Notes under the pieces: model-generated
Told to the model about the DNA's origin: nothing
What the model saw: the letters and a program-made list of their open reading frames with translations, nothing else
The model's database searches: none
NCBI GenBank assembly: GCA_947381415.1
Contig: CANCVB010000009.1
Location: 26,627-90,626 of the forward strand
Source of the DNA: Burkholderiales bacterium
GTDB taxonomy: Bacteria > Pseudomonadota > Gammaproteobacteria > Burkholderiales > Burkholderiaceae_C
Length of the DNA: 64,000 nucleotides
Reading direction: 5' to 3'
Shown here: piece by piece, positions 1 to 9,743 of the stretch
Layout: each line of letters begins with the position of its first letter
Numbering within the stretch: the stretch's first letter is position 1
Program-made: the position numbers and the translations under genes

Positions 1-2
1 GG

Positions 3-1829
3 GGCATGGTGGGTCACCTGCAAAGCGTGGCTGACACCCCTGAACTGCGCGCCGCCTACAACGCCGAGTTGCCTCGTATCACTGATTTTTTTACCCGCCT
101 AGGTGCCAACGAAACGCTTTATGCCAAGTACAAGGCCATTCCTTCAGCCAGTTTGAACCCCGAGCAGGCACGCGCGCACACCTTGGCTTTGCGTAACTTT
201 GTCTTGTCAGGTGCAGAATTGCATGGAGACGCCAAAGCGCGTTTTGCAGCCATCCAAGAGCGCTTGGCTGAAATCAGCCAACTGTTCAGCGAACATGTGC
301 TGGATGCGACAGATGCATGGTCTTACTTGGCAAGCGACGCAGAAACAGAGGGTGTCCCACAGGATGTCTTGCAAGCAGCCCAGGCCGCTGCGGCAGCAGA
401 CCAACGCACTGGCTACAAGCTCACGCTCAAAATGCCTTGCTATTTGCCCGTCATGCAGTACGCCCACAGCAGTGGCTTGCGTGAAAAGCTTTACCGCGCC
501 CATGCCACCCGAGCCTCTGCGGAGTTTGCGCACCCCGAATTCGACAACAGTGCATTGCTCACTGAAATTTTGCAACTGCGCCAAGAAGAAGCCACATTGC
601 TTGGCTACGATAACCACGCGCAAGTGTCACTGGCCAGCAAAATGGCTGAGTCTCCCCTGCAAGTGATGGATTTCTTGCGTGATTTGGCGCACAGAGCCAG
701 GCCTTATGCCGAGAAAGACCTGCAAGAGATGCGCGAATTTGCGCGCACGGCTTTACACATGACAGACCCGCAACCCTGGGACTGGACATATATCGGCGAA
801 AAACTCAAGCAAGCGCGCTATGACTTTAGCGAACAAGAAGTCAAACCCTATTTCACCGCACCCACGGTGATGGCCGGCTTGTTCAAAATCGTCGAAACCT
901 TGTTCGAAGTGAACATCCGAGCAGACAGCGCACCGGTGTGGCATCCACAAGTGGCGTTTTACCGCATCGAACGCGCGGGCCAATTGGTGGGGCAGTTCTA
1001 CCTTGACCCCGGCGCTCGAAATGGCAAACGCGGCGGTGCTTGGATGGATGATGTGCGCGCCCGTTGGTTGCGACCCGATACGGGACATCTGCAAACGCCC
1101 ATCGCCCATTTGGTGTGTAACTTTGCCGAAGGCGTCAATGGGCAACCACCCTTGCTCACCCATGACGATGTCATCACCCTGTTCCATGAGTGCGGACATG
1201 GTCTTCACCACATGCTGACGCAGGTGAATGAGCGGGATGTATCTGGCATCAGTGGCGTGGAGTGGGATGCGGTTGAATTGCCCAGTCAATTCATGGAAAA
1301 CTTTTGCTGGGAATGGTCTGTGTTGCGACACATGACAGCCCATGTAGAAACAGGTGAACCCCTGCCGCGTGCCTTGTTTGACAAGATGCTGGCCGCTAAA
1401 AATTTCCAAAGTGGTTTGCAAACATTGCGACAAATTGAGTTTTCTCTGTTGGATATGCGCTTGCACACCGAACCCCTGCGCAGCAGCGATGTGTTGTCTG
1501 TATTGAAAGAGGTGAGAGACGAGGTCGCCGTCTTGCAGCCGCCCGAGTGGCACCGCATGCCGCATTCATTCAGCCATATTTTTGCGGGCGGCTATGCCGC
1601 TGGTTATTACAGCTACAAATGGGCAGAAGTGCTCAGTGCCGACGCGTATGCGGCTTTTGAAGAAACCGCTGGCGACGATGGCACCCCTTCAGTTGAAACC
1701 GGACGCCGCTACAGGCAAAGCATTTTGGAGCGCGGCGGCAGTCGCTCAGCCATGAGTTCATTCAAAGAATTTCGCGGTCGCGAACCCTCTATCGATGCCT
1801 TGATGCGGCACCAAGGCATGAGCGCTTAA
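3..1829 (+). CDS. prlC: M3 family metallopeptidase (oligopeptidase A / PrlC-like), 5' truncated by window edge
   Basis: Frame open to the window start; zinc motif [11 protein letters not shown]-terminal [18 protein letters not shown] and FLERGGSR-like ([22 protein letters not shown]) typical of M3A peptidases. Confidence 0.9.
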   Translation, partial: GMVGHLQSVADTPELRAAYNAELPRITDFFTRLGANETLYAKYKAIPSASLNPEQARAHTLALRNFVLSGAELHGDAKARFAAIQERLAEISQLFSEHVLDATDAWSYLASDAETEGVPQDVLQAAQAAAAADQRTGYKLTLKMPCYLPVMQYAHSSGLREKLYRAHATRASAEFAHPEFDNSALLTEILQLRQEEATLLGYDNHAQVSLASKMAESPLQVMDFLRDLAHRARPYAEKDLQEMREFARTALHMTDPQPWDWTYIGEKLKQARYDFSEQEVKPYFTAPTVMAGLFKIVETLFEVNIRADSAPVWHPQVAFYRIERAGQLVGQFYLDPGARNGKRGGAWMDDVRARWLRPDTGHLQTPIAHLVCNFAEGVNGQPPLLTHDDVITLFHECGHGLHHMLTQVNERDVSGISGVEWDAVELPSQFMENFCWEWSVLRHMTAHVETGEPLPRALFDKMLAAKNFQSGLQTLRQIEFSLLDMRLHTEPLRSSDVLSVLKEVRDEVAVLQPPEWHRMPHSFSHIFAGGYAAGYYSYKWAEVLSADAYAAFEETAGDDGTPSVETGRRYRQSILERGGSRSAMSSFKEFRGREPSIDALMRHQGMSA

Positions 1830-2518
1830 TAACGCAAGGTTTGCACACCTGCGGGGGTGCCCATCAAGCACACATGGGCTTTTTGAAACGCAAAAATACC
1901 AACTGTGACCACACCAGGCCATTGGCTGATACGGGCCTCGAGTGCCAAGGGTTCCGTCAACCTCAAGCCGTGCACATCCAAAATGTGCTGACCGTTATCG
2001 GTGACCACCGCTTGGTTGTTTTTCATGCGAAGCACGGCATTGCCACCCAACTTGGCAAATTCACGTACCAATTGCGGCACAGCCATCGGAATGACCTCTA
2101 CCGGCAAAGGAAAAGCGCCCAAGACCTCAACCCGCTTGCTTTGGTCAACAATGCAAACAAATTGTTGGGCTTGCGCGGCGACGATTTTTTCCCTCGTCAG
2201 CGCTGCGCCGCCGCCTTTGACCATATAGCCGTGGGCGTCAATTTCATCCGCCCCGTCGATGTACACCGCCAAGGACGGCACTTCAGACAAATCCACCACA
2301 TGCATGCCCAAAGCTTGCATGCGCTGGGTGGACGCGATCGAGCTTGAAACAGCCCCCTGTATAGCAATGCCACTTTGTGCCAATGCATCGATGAAGAAGT
2401 TGACTGTTGATCCCGTCCCAACACCAATCCATGCATGTGGCTGAACATAAGCCAATGCGGCATGGGCAACCTGGGCTTTCAGTGCATCTTGGCCAGAGAG
2501 TTGACTCATCGGTGACAA
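1826..2518 (-). CDS. rpiA: Ribose-5-phosphate isomerase A
   Basis: [40 protein letters not shown](G)NAVLR motifs. Confidence 0.96.
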   Translation of the reverse strand: MSPMSQLSGQDALKAQVAHAALAYVQPHAWIGVGTGSTVNFFIDALAQSGIAIQGAVSSSIASTQRMQALGMHVVDLSEVPSLAVYIDGADEIDAHGYMVKGGGAALTREKIVAAQAQQFVCIVDQSKRVEVLGAFPLPVEVIPMAVPQLVREFAKLGGNAVLRMKNNQAVVTDNGQHILDVHGLRLTEPLALEARISQWPGVVTVGIFAFQKAHVCLMGTPAGVQTLRY

Positions 2519-2548
2519 TTCCTTGATTTGTAAGACGACCGATTATCC

Positions 2549-3628
2549 ATGTCCCTGTTGCCCTACCCTTTGCTTCGGCCATTGCTGTTCAGCATGGATG
2601 CCGAAAAAGCCCACGATGTCACTCTGAAACTGCTGGCGCTCACTCAGCACAATGTGCTGCGACACCTTTACCAGCAACAGCGAATTGAAGACCCTGTGCA
2701 GTTGGCGGGTTTGCATTTTCCCAATCGCTTGGGATTGGCCGCAGGCCTGGATAAAAACGCGCGTTGCATTGACGCCTTTGCGGCCATGGGTTTTGGGTTT
2801 GTCGAAGTCGGCACGGTGACGCCTTTGGCACAAGCGGGCAACCCTAAGCCGCGCATGTTTCGCCTGCCGCAAGCACAGGCATTGATCAATCGATTGGGTT
2901 TTAACAACCAAGGGCTGGAGAGTTTTTTGCACAACGTCCAGCGTGCGCGTTTTCGACAGCAAAGCCACCAGCCCATGCTGTTGGGTTTGAATATCGGCAA
3001 AAACGCCGTGACTCCGATGCAAGAGGCTGCCAAGGATTACCTGACATGCCTGCATGCGGTTTACCCGTTTGCAGACTATGTGACCGTGAACATCTCTAGC
3101 CCCAATACACAAAATTTGCGAAGCTTGCAAAGCGATACTGCCTTATCGGCGCTGATCGCTTTATTGGATGAAGCGCGCCAAGCCTTGGCACACCAGCATC
3201 GCAAACACGTTCCTATTTTCATCAAAGTTGCCCCAGACTTGGATGACACGCAGCTTGCACAGTTGTGCAGCACATTGCGAACCCATTGCCTGGTTGACGG
3301 GCAAGTCAAAGACAATGCTTGGGGGGTGATTGCCACCAATACCACCTTGGACAAAGAGGCGGTGCTGCATTTGCCACACGGCAGCGAAACGGGCGGCCTC
3401 TCAGGTGCACCGGCCAAGCAGGCGAGTAACCGTGTGATTCACGCTTTGCGCCAAGCACTGGGCCCACACTTTCCACTGATCGGGGTCGGCGGGGTCATGA
3501 ATGCTGAAGATGCTGTGAGCAAACTTCAAGCAGGTGCGAATCTGGTGCAGATCTACACCGGATTGATTTACCAAGGCCCTGCACTGGTCACACAAGCCGC
3601 CCAAGCACTGCGCAAACAATCTGCTTAA
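2549..3628 (+). CDS. pyrD: Dihydroorotate dehydrogenase (quinone), class 2
   Basis: [80 protein letters not shown]. Confidence 0.97.
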   Translation: MSLLPYPLLRPLLFSMDAEKAHDVTLKLLALTQHNVLRHLYQQQRIEDPVQLAGLHFPNRLGLAAGLDKNARCIDAFAAMGFGFVEVGTVTPLAQAGNPKPRMFRLPQAQALINRLGFNNQGLESFLHNVQRARFRQQSHQPMLLGLNIGKNAVTPMQEAAKDYLTCLHAVYPFADYVTVNISSPNTQNLRSLQSDTALSALIALLDEARQALAHQHRKHVPIFIKVAPDLDDTQLAQLCSTLRTHCLVDGQVKDNAWGVIATNTTLDKEAVLHLPHGSETGGLSGAPAKQASNRVIHALRQALGPHFPLIGVGGVMNAEDAVSKLQAGANLVQIYTGLIYQGPALVTQAAQALRKQSA

Positions 3629-4206
3629 CGGCTGTGCTCCCAGTGTTTGAGCCAGTTGTCTTTGTAGTTTTGCGCCAATTCAGACGAACCCAAAATTAGC
3701 AAATTTTCAGCATTGCGGCTTTGGGCGGCATTGGTGAAGTTGTAACTTCCCGTGATGACTGTCTGCCCATCCATGACCATCACTTTGTTGTGTGCGATTG
3801 CGTGTTGCCCATCTAAGCGCAAAGGCACTTGGGCTTCACGCAGCATATCGATGATGTTTCGATTGGTGGACTGGCTTTTTTCATCCAACAAGACGCGCAC
3901 CCGCACCCCTCGCCCATGTGCGTTGACCAAGGCCTGTGCCATGGCCACATGGGTAAAGCCATAGGCTTGCACCAACACCTCACTGCGACTCTGGTCTATC
4001 GCATCGATCACTGCTTTGGCGGCGTCAGCGGGCGGTGTGAAATACAAACCGATGACTTGGGCATTGTCAGTTGCAAAGGGTTTGTCTGCGCTTGGAGAGA
4101 TTTCTTGGGCAAAAGCGCAGACAACCAACAGACTTGCACCAAGACCCATCAAGACCCGTTTCCACGGTCTTGTATTTCTGTTTGTGATGTTATGTGTACT
4201 GCGCAC
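3625..4206 (-). CDS. Phospholipase D-like family protein (Nuc-type HKD endonuclease), signal peptide
   Basis: N-terminal hydrophobic signal; single HKD motif [23 protein letters not shown]. Confidence 0.85.
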   Translation of the reverse strand: MRSTHNITNRNTRPWKRVLMGLGASLLVVCAFAQEISPSADKPFATDNAQVIGLYFTPPADAAKAVIDAIDQSRSEVLVQAYGFTHVAMAQALVNAHGRGVRVRVLLDEKSQSTNRNIIDMLREAQVPLRLDGQHAIAHNKVMVMDGQTVITGSYNFTNAAQSRNAENLLILGSSELAQNYKDNWLKHWEHSR

Positions 4207-4266
4207 GTCTGCCCCTTAAACTCTGTACCTAGGCCATACCACTTTCGCCTGTTACCTAAGCATTCT

Positions 4267-5196
4267 ATGAACCTCAGTGAACTTTCATCCCAAGACATTC
4301 TTGAACTGGCGCAAGCATTGAACCAGCACCCCGATTACCATGTCTTGCGCCGCTTGTTACCCAGACAACAATTTTCGCCAACGACAGCGGGTCAGGTTTT
4401 GCAAAAAGCCGTTGTGCTTGACACAGAAACCACCGGCTTGAGCGCGCAAGATGACCAAGTCATTGAACTGGGCATGATTGCTTTTGAATTTGACCCTGTG
4501 CTGGGCACTGTTCATGGCGTGACCGCCGTGTTTGATGAGCTTGAAGACCCTGGTCGGCCCATTCCACCCGAGACCACACAGGTTCATCACATCACCGATG
4601 AGATGGTGCGCGGCAAGCGCATCGACGATGCCCGTGTTCACCAAATCATTGCAGATGCCACGGTCATCATTGCCCACAACGCTGCTTTTGACCGCCCCTT
4701 TGTGGAGAGCCGTTGGCCGGCGTTTGAACAGAAGCAATGGGTTTGCAGCATCAAAGACATCGATTGGAAAAGCGAAGGTGTGGGTTCAGCCAAGCTGGAA
4801 TACTTGCTGCAAACCCAAGGTTTCTTTTACGAAGCCCACCGCGCCGAAACCGATTGTTGGGCTTTGCTGGAGTTGCTCAACGCGGTCCTGCCGCAAAGTC
4901 AACAACCGGCGTTGTTGCGTTTGTTGGAGTCGCTCAACCAACCACAGGTCCGCTTGTACGCCACGGGTTCTCCGTTTGACAGCAAAGATTTGCTCAAAGC
5001 AAGAGGTTATCGCTGGGCACCCGAGATCAAATGCTGGCACCGCCAATTAGGAGGCGATAAGGCATTGCAAGAAGAACTGTCTTGGCTGAAAAACAAGGTT
5101 TACCAAGGCAAACGCGCCAGTGTGGACATTGAAACTTTGGGCGGATTGGTCAGACACTCTGCGCGACAAGGCCAAAAGTCTACGCAGGTACTTTGA
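4267..5196 (+). CDS. 3'-5' exonuclease, DnaQ/PolC-epsilon family with C-terminal extension
   Basis: VVLDTETTGLSAQDDQVIELGMIAFEF (ExoI), HNAAFDRPFVESRWP (ExoII), HRAETDCWALLELL (ExoIII). Start chosen at internal ATG 4267; the longer ORF overlaps the opposite-strand PLD gene. Confidence 0.88.
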   Translation: MNLSELSSQDILELAQALNQHPDYHVLRRLLPRQQFSPTTAGQVLQKAVVLDTETTGLSAQDDQVIELGMIAFEFDPVLGTVHGVTAVFDELEDPGRPIPPETTQVHHITDEMVRGKRIDDARVHQIIADATVIIAHNAAFDRPFVESRWPAFEQKQWVCSIKDIDWKSEGVGSAKLEYLLQTQGFFYEAHRAETDCWALLELLNAVLPQSQQPALLRLLESLNQPQVRLYATGSPFDSKDLLKARGYRWAPEIKCWHRQLGGDKALQEELSWLKNKVYQGKRASVDIETLGGLVRHSARQGQKSTQVL

Positions 5197-5198
5197 GA

Positions 5199-5594
5199 TC
5201 AGTAAGACACCAACTGCCAAGGCATATTGCAGCTTGGAACATAGGGATAGTACTGGCCCGATGATTGGCAAAAATACGCCACACGTGGCGCCTCTAAATA
5301 CACGGGCGGTGGTGGTGGCGTAATGACTGTGACTGCAGGTTGGCCATAGGCTTGTTGATTGGCCCAGTACAAGCCAGAACCAATCACAGCAGCCGACACC
5401 CACGGAACCCAGCCTCTGCCCCGGTCACCACGCCATCCATGGTGATCATGCCCGCCGTGGTAACCGTGATCGCCTTGATCGCCACCACGGCGATACATGG
5501 AAGAATGCCGCTCCCCACCCCCCTCCCACGCCATGGACAGGCTGGGAACAGCGAAAACAAGGCAGATTGCAAGACAGGACAGGGGCTTTTTCAT
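5199..5594 (-). CDS. Hypothetical secreted Gly/His-rich protein
   Basis: Signal peptide MKKPLSCLAICLVFAVPSLSMA, then GGDQGDHGYHGGHDHHGWRGDRGRGW, a TM-like segment and a Pro-rich C terminus. Confidence 0.65.
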   Translation of the reverse strand: MKKPLSCLAICLVFAVPSLSMAWEGGGERHSSMYRRGGDQGDHGYHGGHDHHGWRGDRGRGWVPWVSAAVIGSGLYWANQQAYGQPAVTVITPPPPPVYLEAPRVAYFCQSSGQYYPYVPSCNMPWQLVSY

Positions 5595-5680
5595 AGGAAA
5601 CCTTGATTAATTGCAAAAGACATGGATTTAACGTGGTGCCAAGGTCCATGGATGACAGCCAAGTGTTTTATGATGGGATC

Positions 5681-6022
5681 ATGAAGATCAGTATGGTTAT
5701 CTGCCGCTTGGCAAGTCTTGTGTCATTGTTGCTTTGGGTCTCATGCGCCATGGCCAATGACCCTTACAAATTCCCTTATGTCTCCTTGCATGACTTGCCA
5801 AGTCCTTTGCAAGAAGCCTATCGAAACGAGAAGCCCCATCTGGGTGAAATTGGTCGCTGTGCTGTCAGTTATGACAACAGCATGGACCAGGAAAAAATGG
5901 TTTTCACCTGCTCTATTTACGTCAAAATGTCTGCAGTAGCAGAACGCAAAGCCATGGAACGCTGCGAGCAAATGAAAACAGCACGCGGCATCAAAGCAGC
6001 CTGCAAAGTGATTTCTGAATAA
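5681..6022 (+). CDS. Hypothetical secreted protein with Cys-containing C-terminal domain
   Basis: Signal-like MKISMVICRLASLVSLLLWVSCAMA; Cys-spaced C terminus AMERCEQMKTARGIKAACKVISE. Start at internal ATG 5681. Confidence 0.6.
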   Translation: MKISMVICRLASLVSLLLWVSCAMANDPYKFPYVSLHDLPSPLQEAYRNEKPHLGEIGRCAVSYDNSMDQEKMVFTCSIYVKMSAVAERKAMERCEQMKTARGIKAACKVISE

Positions 6023-6042
6023 AGCGAGTTCGCTAAAGAGCT

Positions 6043-6423
6043 TTACAGCAAAGGCAGGTAAATGGCGATACACGCGCCGTAACCCACCACCCAACAGAGG
6101 GTGCGAAAACTGGCCCAATCCATCAGGTAGGCCACAAAGTACAACACCCTGGCCGCTACAAACATCAAGCACAGTGTGTCTAGCCAAGCCGACTCCGCTT
6201 GGAAATGCAAAGCCAATAAGACAGCCACCGCAAAAAAAGGAAACGCCTCAAAACTGTTGAGTTGCGCTGCATTGGCGCGGGCACGCAAGCCTGATTGTTC
6301 AGCCAACCATGCACGGGGTTGGTGGTTGTCAAATCCCTTGAAACCCCATTTTGCTGTGGCCGCCCCCAACAAAGGCATCACGCCAGCAAACAAGACACAA
6401 GCAAGCGGCGTGTTCATGGGCAT
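6043..6423 (-). CDS. MAPEG family membrane protein
   Basis: RARANAAQLNSFEAFPFFAVAVLLA, ARVLYFVAYLMDW; four hydrophobic segments. Confidence 0.85.
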   Translation of the reverse strand: MPMNTPLACVLFAGVMPLLGAATAKWGFKGFDNHQPRAWLAEQSGLRARANAAQLNSFEAFPFFAVAVLLALHFQAESAWLDTLCLMFVAARVLYFVAYLMDWASFRTLCWVVGYGACIAIYLPLL

Positions 6424-6872
6424 TACTTCGGTTGACGGTGCGCCAATGCCTGTATTGCCAAGGCATAACCTTGAATACCCAAGCCTGCGATCACGCCGAC
6501 AGCGACCGGTGACAGATAAGAATGGTGGCGAAATGCTTCGCGCGCAAAAACATTGCTGATATGTGTCTCAATGACTGGCAAGCCAGTGCCTTTAACCGCA
6601 TCATGCAAGGCCACAGAGGTATGGGTAAATGCCCCTGGATTGAACACAGCACCCAAGGCTTTGCCTAGTTGGCACAGTTGTCCATAGGCGTGAATGTGGT
6701 CAATCAATTCACCCTCATGGTTGCTTTGCACAAAATGCACCTCCAAGCCCAAGGGCGTGGCCGTGGCGCGGCACAAAGCTTCCACATCGGCCAAACTGGC
6801 ATGGCCATATTGCTCGGGCTCACGCGTGCCAAGCAGGTTGAGATTGGGACCGTTGAGAATAAGAATCTTCAT
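6423..6872 (-). CDS. aroQ: 3-dehydroquinate dehydratase, type II
   Basis: ILILNGPNLNLLGTREPEQYG, NPGAFTHTSVALHDA, PVIETHISN, GLGIQGYALA. Confidence 0.96.
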   Translation of the reverse strand: MKILILNGPNLNLLGTREPEQYGHASLADVEALCRATATPLGLEVHFVQSNHEGELIDHIHAYGQLCQLGKALGAVFNPGAFTHTSVALHDAVKGTGLPVIETHISNVFAREAFRHHSYLSPVAVGVIAGLGIQGYALAIQALAHRQPK

Positions 6873-6953
6873 AAAATGAGTATACGATGGCACCCTCAAC
6901 GCTATCCAAAGTCAGGATGGTCTGACAAGCAACGACGATAGCAGGAGTCAACC

Positions 6954-7640
6954 ATGATTCGTTTGGTGGTTTTTGACGCATACGGCACCTTGTTCGATGT
7001 GTACGCGATCAGCGCCATGGCCGAGCAGCTATTTCCCGGACATGGCCAAGCCGTGTCAGTGGTATGGCGCGACAAACAAATCGAGTACAGCCGTTTGGTG
7101 AGCATGAGTGACCCACTCAATCCCTTGGGCAGCCGCCATTACCAATCGTTTTGGGATTTGACACGCCTTGGTTTGCAATACGCTTGCCAAAAACTGGGGC
7201 TTGAACTCACCCCTGCCAAGCAAAAACAACTGATGGACCAATACGCGCAGCTCACTGCTTTTGAAGAAAACCTGGCGGTCTTGCATCAGCTTAAAGCCAT
7301 TGGCATGCGTTGCGCGATTTTGTCCAATGGCAGTCCCGACATGCTTTCCAAGGCGGTCAGCAGTGCGGGCATGGCCGGACTGATAGACAAAATTCTTTCT
7401 GTCGATGAAGTACGGCAATTCAAAACCTCACCGCAGAGCTACGGCTTGGTCACTCACCACTACCCTATGGATGTGCGCGAAGTCTTGTTCGTCTCCAGCA
7501 ACAGTTGGGATGCGCTGGGCGCGACATGGTTCGGTTTCAAGAGCTTTTGGGTCAATCGCCAAAACTTGCCTTTTGAAACCTTGGGCCCCCGCCCCACTTA
7601 CAGCGGCCAGACATTGAAAGACATCCTGCCTTTGCTATGA
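6954..7640 (+). CDS. Haloacid dehalogenase, type II (HAD superfamily)
   Basis: VVFDAYGTLFDVYA, CAILSNGSPDML, VSSNSWDALGA. Confidence 0.93.
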   Translation: MIRLVVFDAYGTLFDVYAISAMAEQLFPGHGQAVSVVWRDKQIEYSRLVSMSDPLNPLGSRHYQSFWDLTRLGLQYACQKLGLELTPAKQKQLMDQYAQLTAFEENLAVLHQLKAIGMRCAILSNGSPDMLSKAVSSAGMAGLIDKILSVDEVRQFKTSPQSYGLVTHHYPMDVREVLFVSSNSWDALGATWFGFKSFWVNRQNLPFETLGPRPTYSGQTLKDILPLL

Positions 7641-8038
7641 AACGCTGGGTTTGGTTCTGTGTGAGTTTGGTCACCCATGCTGCGTTTGGTATGGGTTGGT
7701 GGGACAGCAAAGCTTCATTGCAAGGCTTTGATTTGACACCTGCCGAATTGAAACAAGTAGGCATCCAATCGGGTTGGTCCAATGACGACCCGCAATTGAT
7801 GCTGTTTGAACTCGACAACCGTTTAAGTGGCCCTATTTACTGCGTGGGGGCCAGCTTCGAGATGAAAGATGGCAAAAAGCGCCAACACGTGTTCGAGCCC
7901 AAACTCTATATTCCTGCCGGACAAAAAAGAAATGCCTCGATAAGAGGCATTGAAAAAAAGGACTTGAAAACCTATGGCTTTGGTTGTCGGTGCATGCGAA
8001 AAACAGCCGACACAGTCTGCGAAAACCCCTACAAGTAG
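7637..8038 (+). CDS. Hypothetical secreted protein
   Basis: ATG overlaps the HAD stop (ATGA); signal-like N terminus; conserved-looking Cys residues. Confidence 0.6.
   Translation: MKRWVWFCVSLVTHAAFGMGWWDSKASLQGFDLTPAELKQVGIQSGWSNDDPQLMLFELDNRLSGPIYCVGASFEMKDGKKRQHVFEPKLYIPAGQKRNASIRGIEKKDLKTYGFGCRCMRKTADTVCENPYK
7921..7951 (-). terminator. Candidate rho-independent terminator for the minus-strand bactofilin gene, embedded in the convergent CDS
   Basis: Minus-strand AATGCCTC-TTATC-GAGGCATT followed by TTCTTTTTT; 8-bp perfect stem. Confidence 0.6.
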
Positions 8039-8047
8039 GGGGCTTGC

Positions 8048-8509
8048 TCAGTTAGAGGTGTTGTTGTTATTGCCAGCAGACGGGGCAGCAGGGCTTGTTG
8101 CAGGGCTTGCCGCCGGTGCCATGGCAGGCTTGCTCGGCGCAGCAGCAGGGTTGCTGCCGGCAGGGTAAACAGGCGGTGCGCCAACTTGTTGCATTTCGCC
8201 GCGGAATTCACCGCCACGCTCGATTTGAATTTGCGAATACTCCAGCTTGCCAGAGACTTTGCCGGTGGCGCGGATGTGCAAATGGTCACGGCAGTGAATG
8301 ACTTGGTGCATCTCACCTTCAACTTCAATGCTACGTGCAGTGACTTTGCCCGTGATTTTTCCAGACTGACCGATGAAGATTTCTTCTGCCGTCAACTCGC
8401 CATCCACAGTGCCGTAAATCGTGGCTTTCTTTGGCACATTGAGCGTGCCCTTGAAAGTCACGCCGTTGCCAATCACCAGATTGTTGGATTGATCAATATT
8501 GGTTGCCAT
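8048..8509 (-). CDS. Bactofilin (polymer-forming cytoskeletal protein) with Ala/Pro-rich tail
   Basis: VIGNGVTFKGTLNVPKKATIYGTVDGELTAEEIFIGQSGKITGKVTARSIEVEGEMHQVIHCRDHLHIRATGKVSGKLEYSQIQIERGGEFRGEM beta-helix repeats. Confidence 0.92.
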   Translation of the reverse strand: MATNIDQSNNLVIGNGVTFKGTLNVPKKATIYGTVDGELTAEEIFIGQSGKITGKVTARSIEVEGEMHQVIHCRDHLHIRATGKVSGKLEYSQIQIERGGEFRGEMQQVGAPPVYPAGSNPAAAPSKPAMAPAASPATSPAAPSAGNNNNTSN

Positions 8510-8542
8510 AAGTCAGTCTCGCTTTGAAATGAAGTGGATAGT

Positions 8543-9115
8543 TTAGTAAAAAAGGAAATAGCCGTTGATGGTGCATGCCGAACCCACCAAGCCCAAGAGG
8601 ATAGCGGCATAAAACATGGGGCGTCGGTTGGAGATGATGGCCACAGAGGTCAAGACAATGGCCAGCTGCAGCAAGCCTTCGGCATAGTCAAACCACGGGT
8701 CTTTGCGCAAGGCCAGGTCACGCTCTTCTTCCAAATGCTTGGCTTTGGCCATGAGTTCCTTTTTGCCTTCACCCGTATCGGGTTCGGACTCATAGCGTTC
8801 GATGGTTTTTTTGTAGGCCGCCAGTTTGTTCTGTATCAATTCTGTGGCTTGAGGGCTGAGCTTCTCAGTGGCCAACTGGATTTCCAAGCGATCAGCAGAC
8901 AGTTTGTACTCGGTTTGGCGAATGCTCTTGGCTTGAAAAAAAGAATACGTGTTGGCAGCAAGAATATTGGTCATGGTTGCCTCTTTGCCGGTGTTGCTGC
9001 CGCCGAGGTTATTCAAAGCCAATATCAAAGCCAAGGTAGACACCAGCAAAGCGCAATAGGTCTTGAACGGGTCGCCGGCGGCTTCAGCCAATTCGGTAGG
9101 GTCTGGGGTTTCCAT
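8543..9115 (-). CDS. DUF4337-like membrane protein
   Basis: AALLVSTLALILALNNLGGSN ... NILAANTYSFFQAKSIRQTEYKLSAD ... C-terminal hydrophobic segments. Confidence 0.75.
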   Translation of the reverse strand: METPDPTELAEAAGDPFKTYCALLVSTLALILALNNLGGSNTGKEATMTNILAANTYSFFQAKSIRQTEYKLSADRLEIQLATEKLSPQATELIQNKLAAYKKTIERYESEPDTGEGKKELMAKAKHLEEERDLALRKDPWFDYAEGLLQLAIVLTSVAIISNRRPMFYAAILLGLVGSACTINGYFLFY

Positions 9116-9150
9116 GGATCAAGGTCAAAATCGTATCGGGTGCATTGTAG

Positions 9151-9726
9151 TCAGCGTTTGACCGGTTTTACCTCGTAGGGAGTCACAGAAACAGCTTCGA
9201 TCAAATAGCCGCTAACCCCTTGGGAGGTGGCGACCCGCCCTTCTTTGATCTCCCCCTCAACCCAAACGATGTCCATAGACTCCGGTAACTTCTTGATTTT
9301 GCTCTGTGCGGTGGGGCGAATGAGGACAATTTGATTAGCGGGCGGGGGTGGTGTATGAATGCACGCACCAAAATAAGGAACCAACAAAAACTCACGCTTT
9401 TCGCTGCGCTCAGCGTCCAAAGGCACCACGTAGCCAGGTAAACGCACTTTTTTGTTCAACTGCGTTTTGACAATGGGTGCTTCGTCGAATTTTTTGCGCA
9501 TGACGGCCATGGCTTTGTAAGCTTCTTCGCTGCTGTCTTGCAAATTGGACAATTTGCCCACTGCGGCCATCTCTTTGGACATTTCTTTCACCCAAGGCTC
9601 GGGCATGAGATCGTTCCAATCGATCAGGTTGTAACCAGGGGTTTGGGCGCCCGCACCCAAGGCCGTGGTGAGCGCCATCCAGCACACACAACGCAACACC
9701 TTATTCACCCAAGCTTGCCAATGCAT
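9151..9726 (-). CDS. DUF3299 domain-containing secreted protein (ZrgD-like)
   Basis: Signal peptide; KVRLPGYVVPLDAERSEKREFLLVPYFGACIHTPPPPANQIVLI is DUF3299-like. Start at internal ATG 9726. Confidence 0.8.
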   Translation of the reverse strand: MHWQAWVNKVLRCVCWMALTTALGAGAQTPGYNLIDWNDLMPEPWVKEMSKEMAAVGKLSNLQDSSEEAYKAMAVMRKKFDEAPIVKTQLNKKVRLPGYVVPLDAERSEKREFLLVPYFGACIHTPPPPANQIVLIRPTAQSKIKKLPESMDIVWVEGEIKEGRVATSQGVSGYLIEAVSVTPYEVKPVKR

Positions 9727-9743
9727 ACATATTTCCTTTTCAC

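Noticed and set aside
753-1565. 270-aa minus-strand ORF
   Set aside because: Antisense shadow of the M3 peptidase gene, which has clear catalytic motifs; the antisense translation has no recognisable domain.
2543-3130. 195-aa minus-strand ORF
   Set aside because: Antisense to pyrD, whose motifs are unambiguous.
3829-4266. N-terminal extension of the DnaQ-like exonuclease
   Set aside because: Lies antisense to the PLD-like gene; no domain content; ATG 4267 gives a normal protein.
8534-9178. 214-aa plus-strand ORF
   Set aside because: Antisense of the DUF4337-like gene; repetitive Gly/Gln/Phe content typical of a shadow frame.
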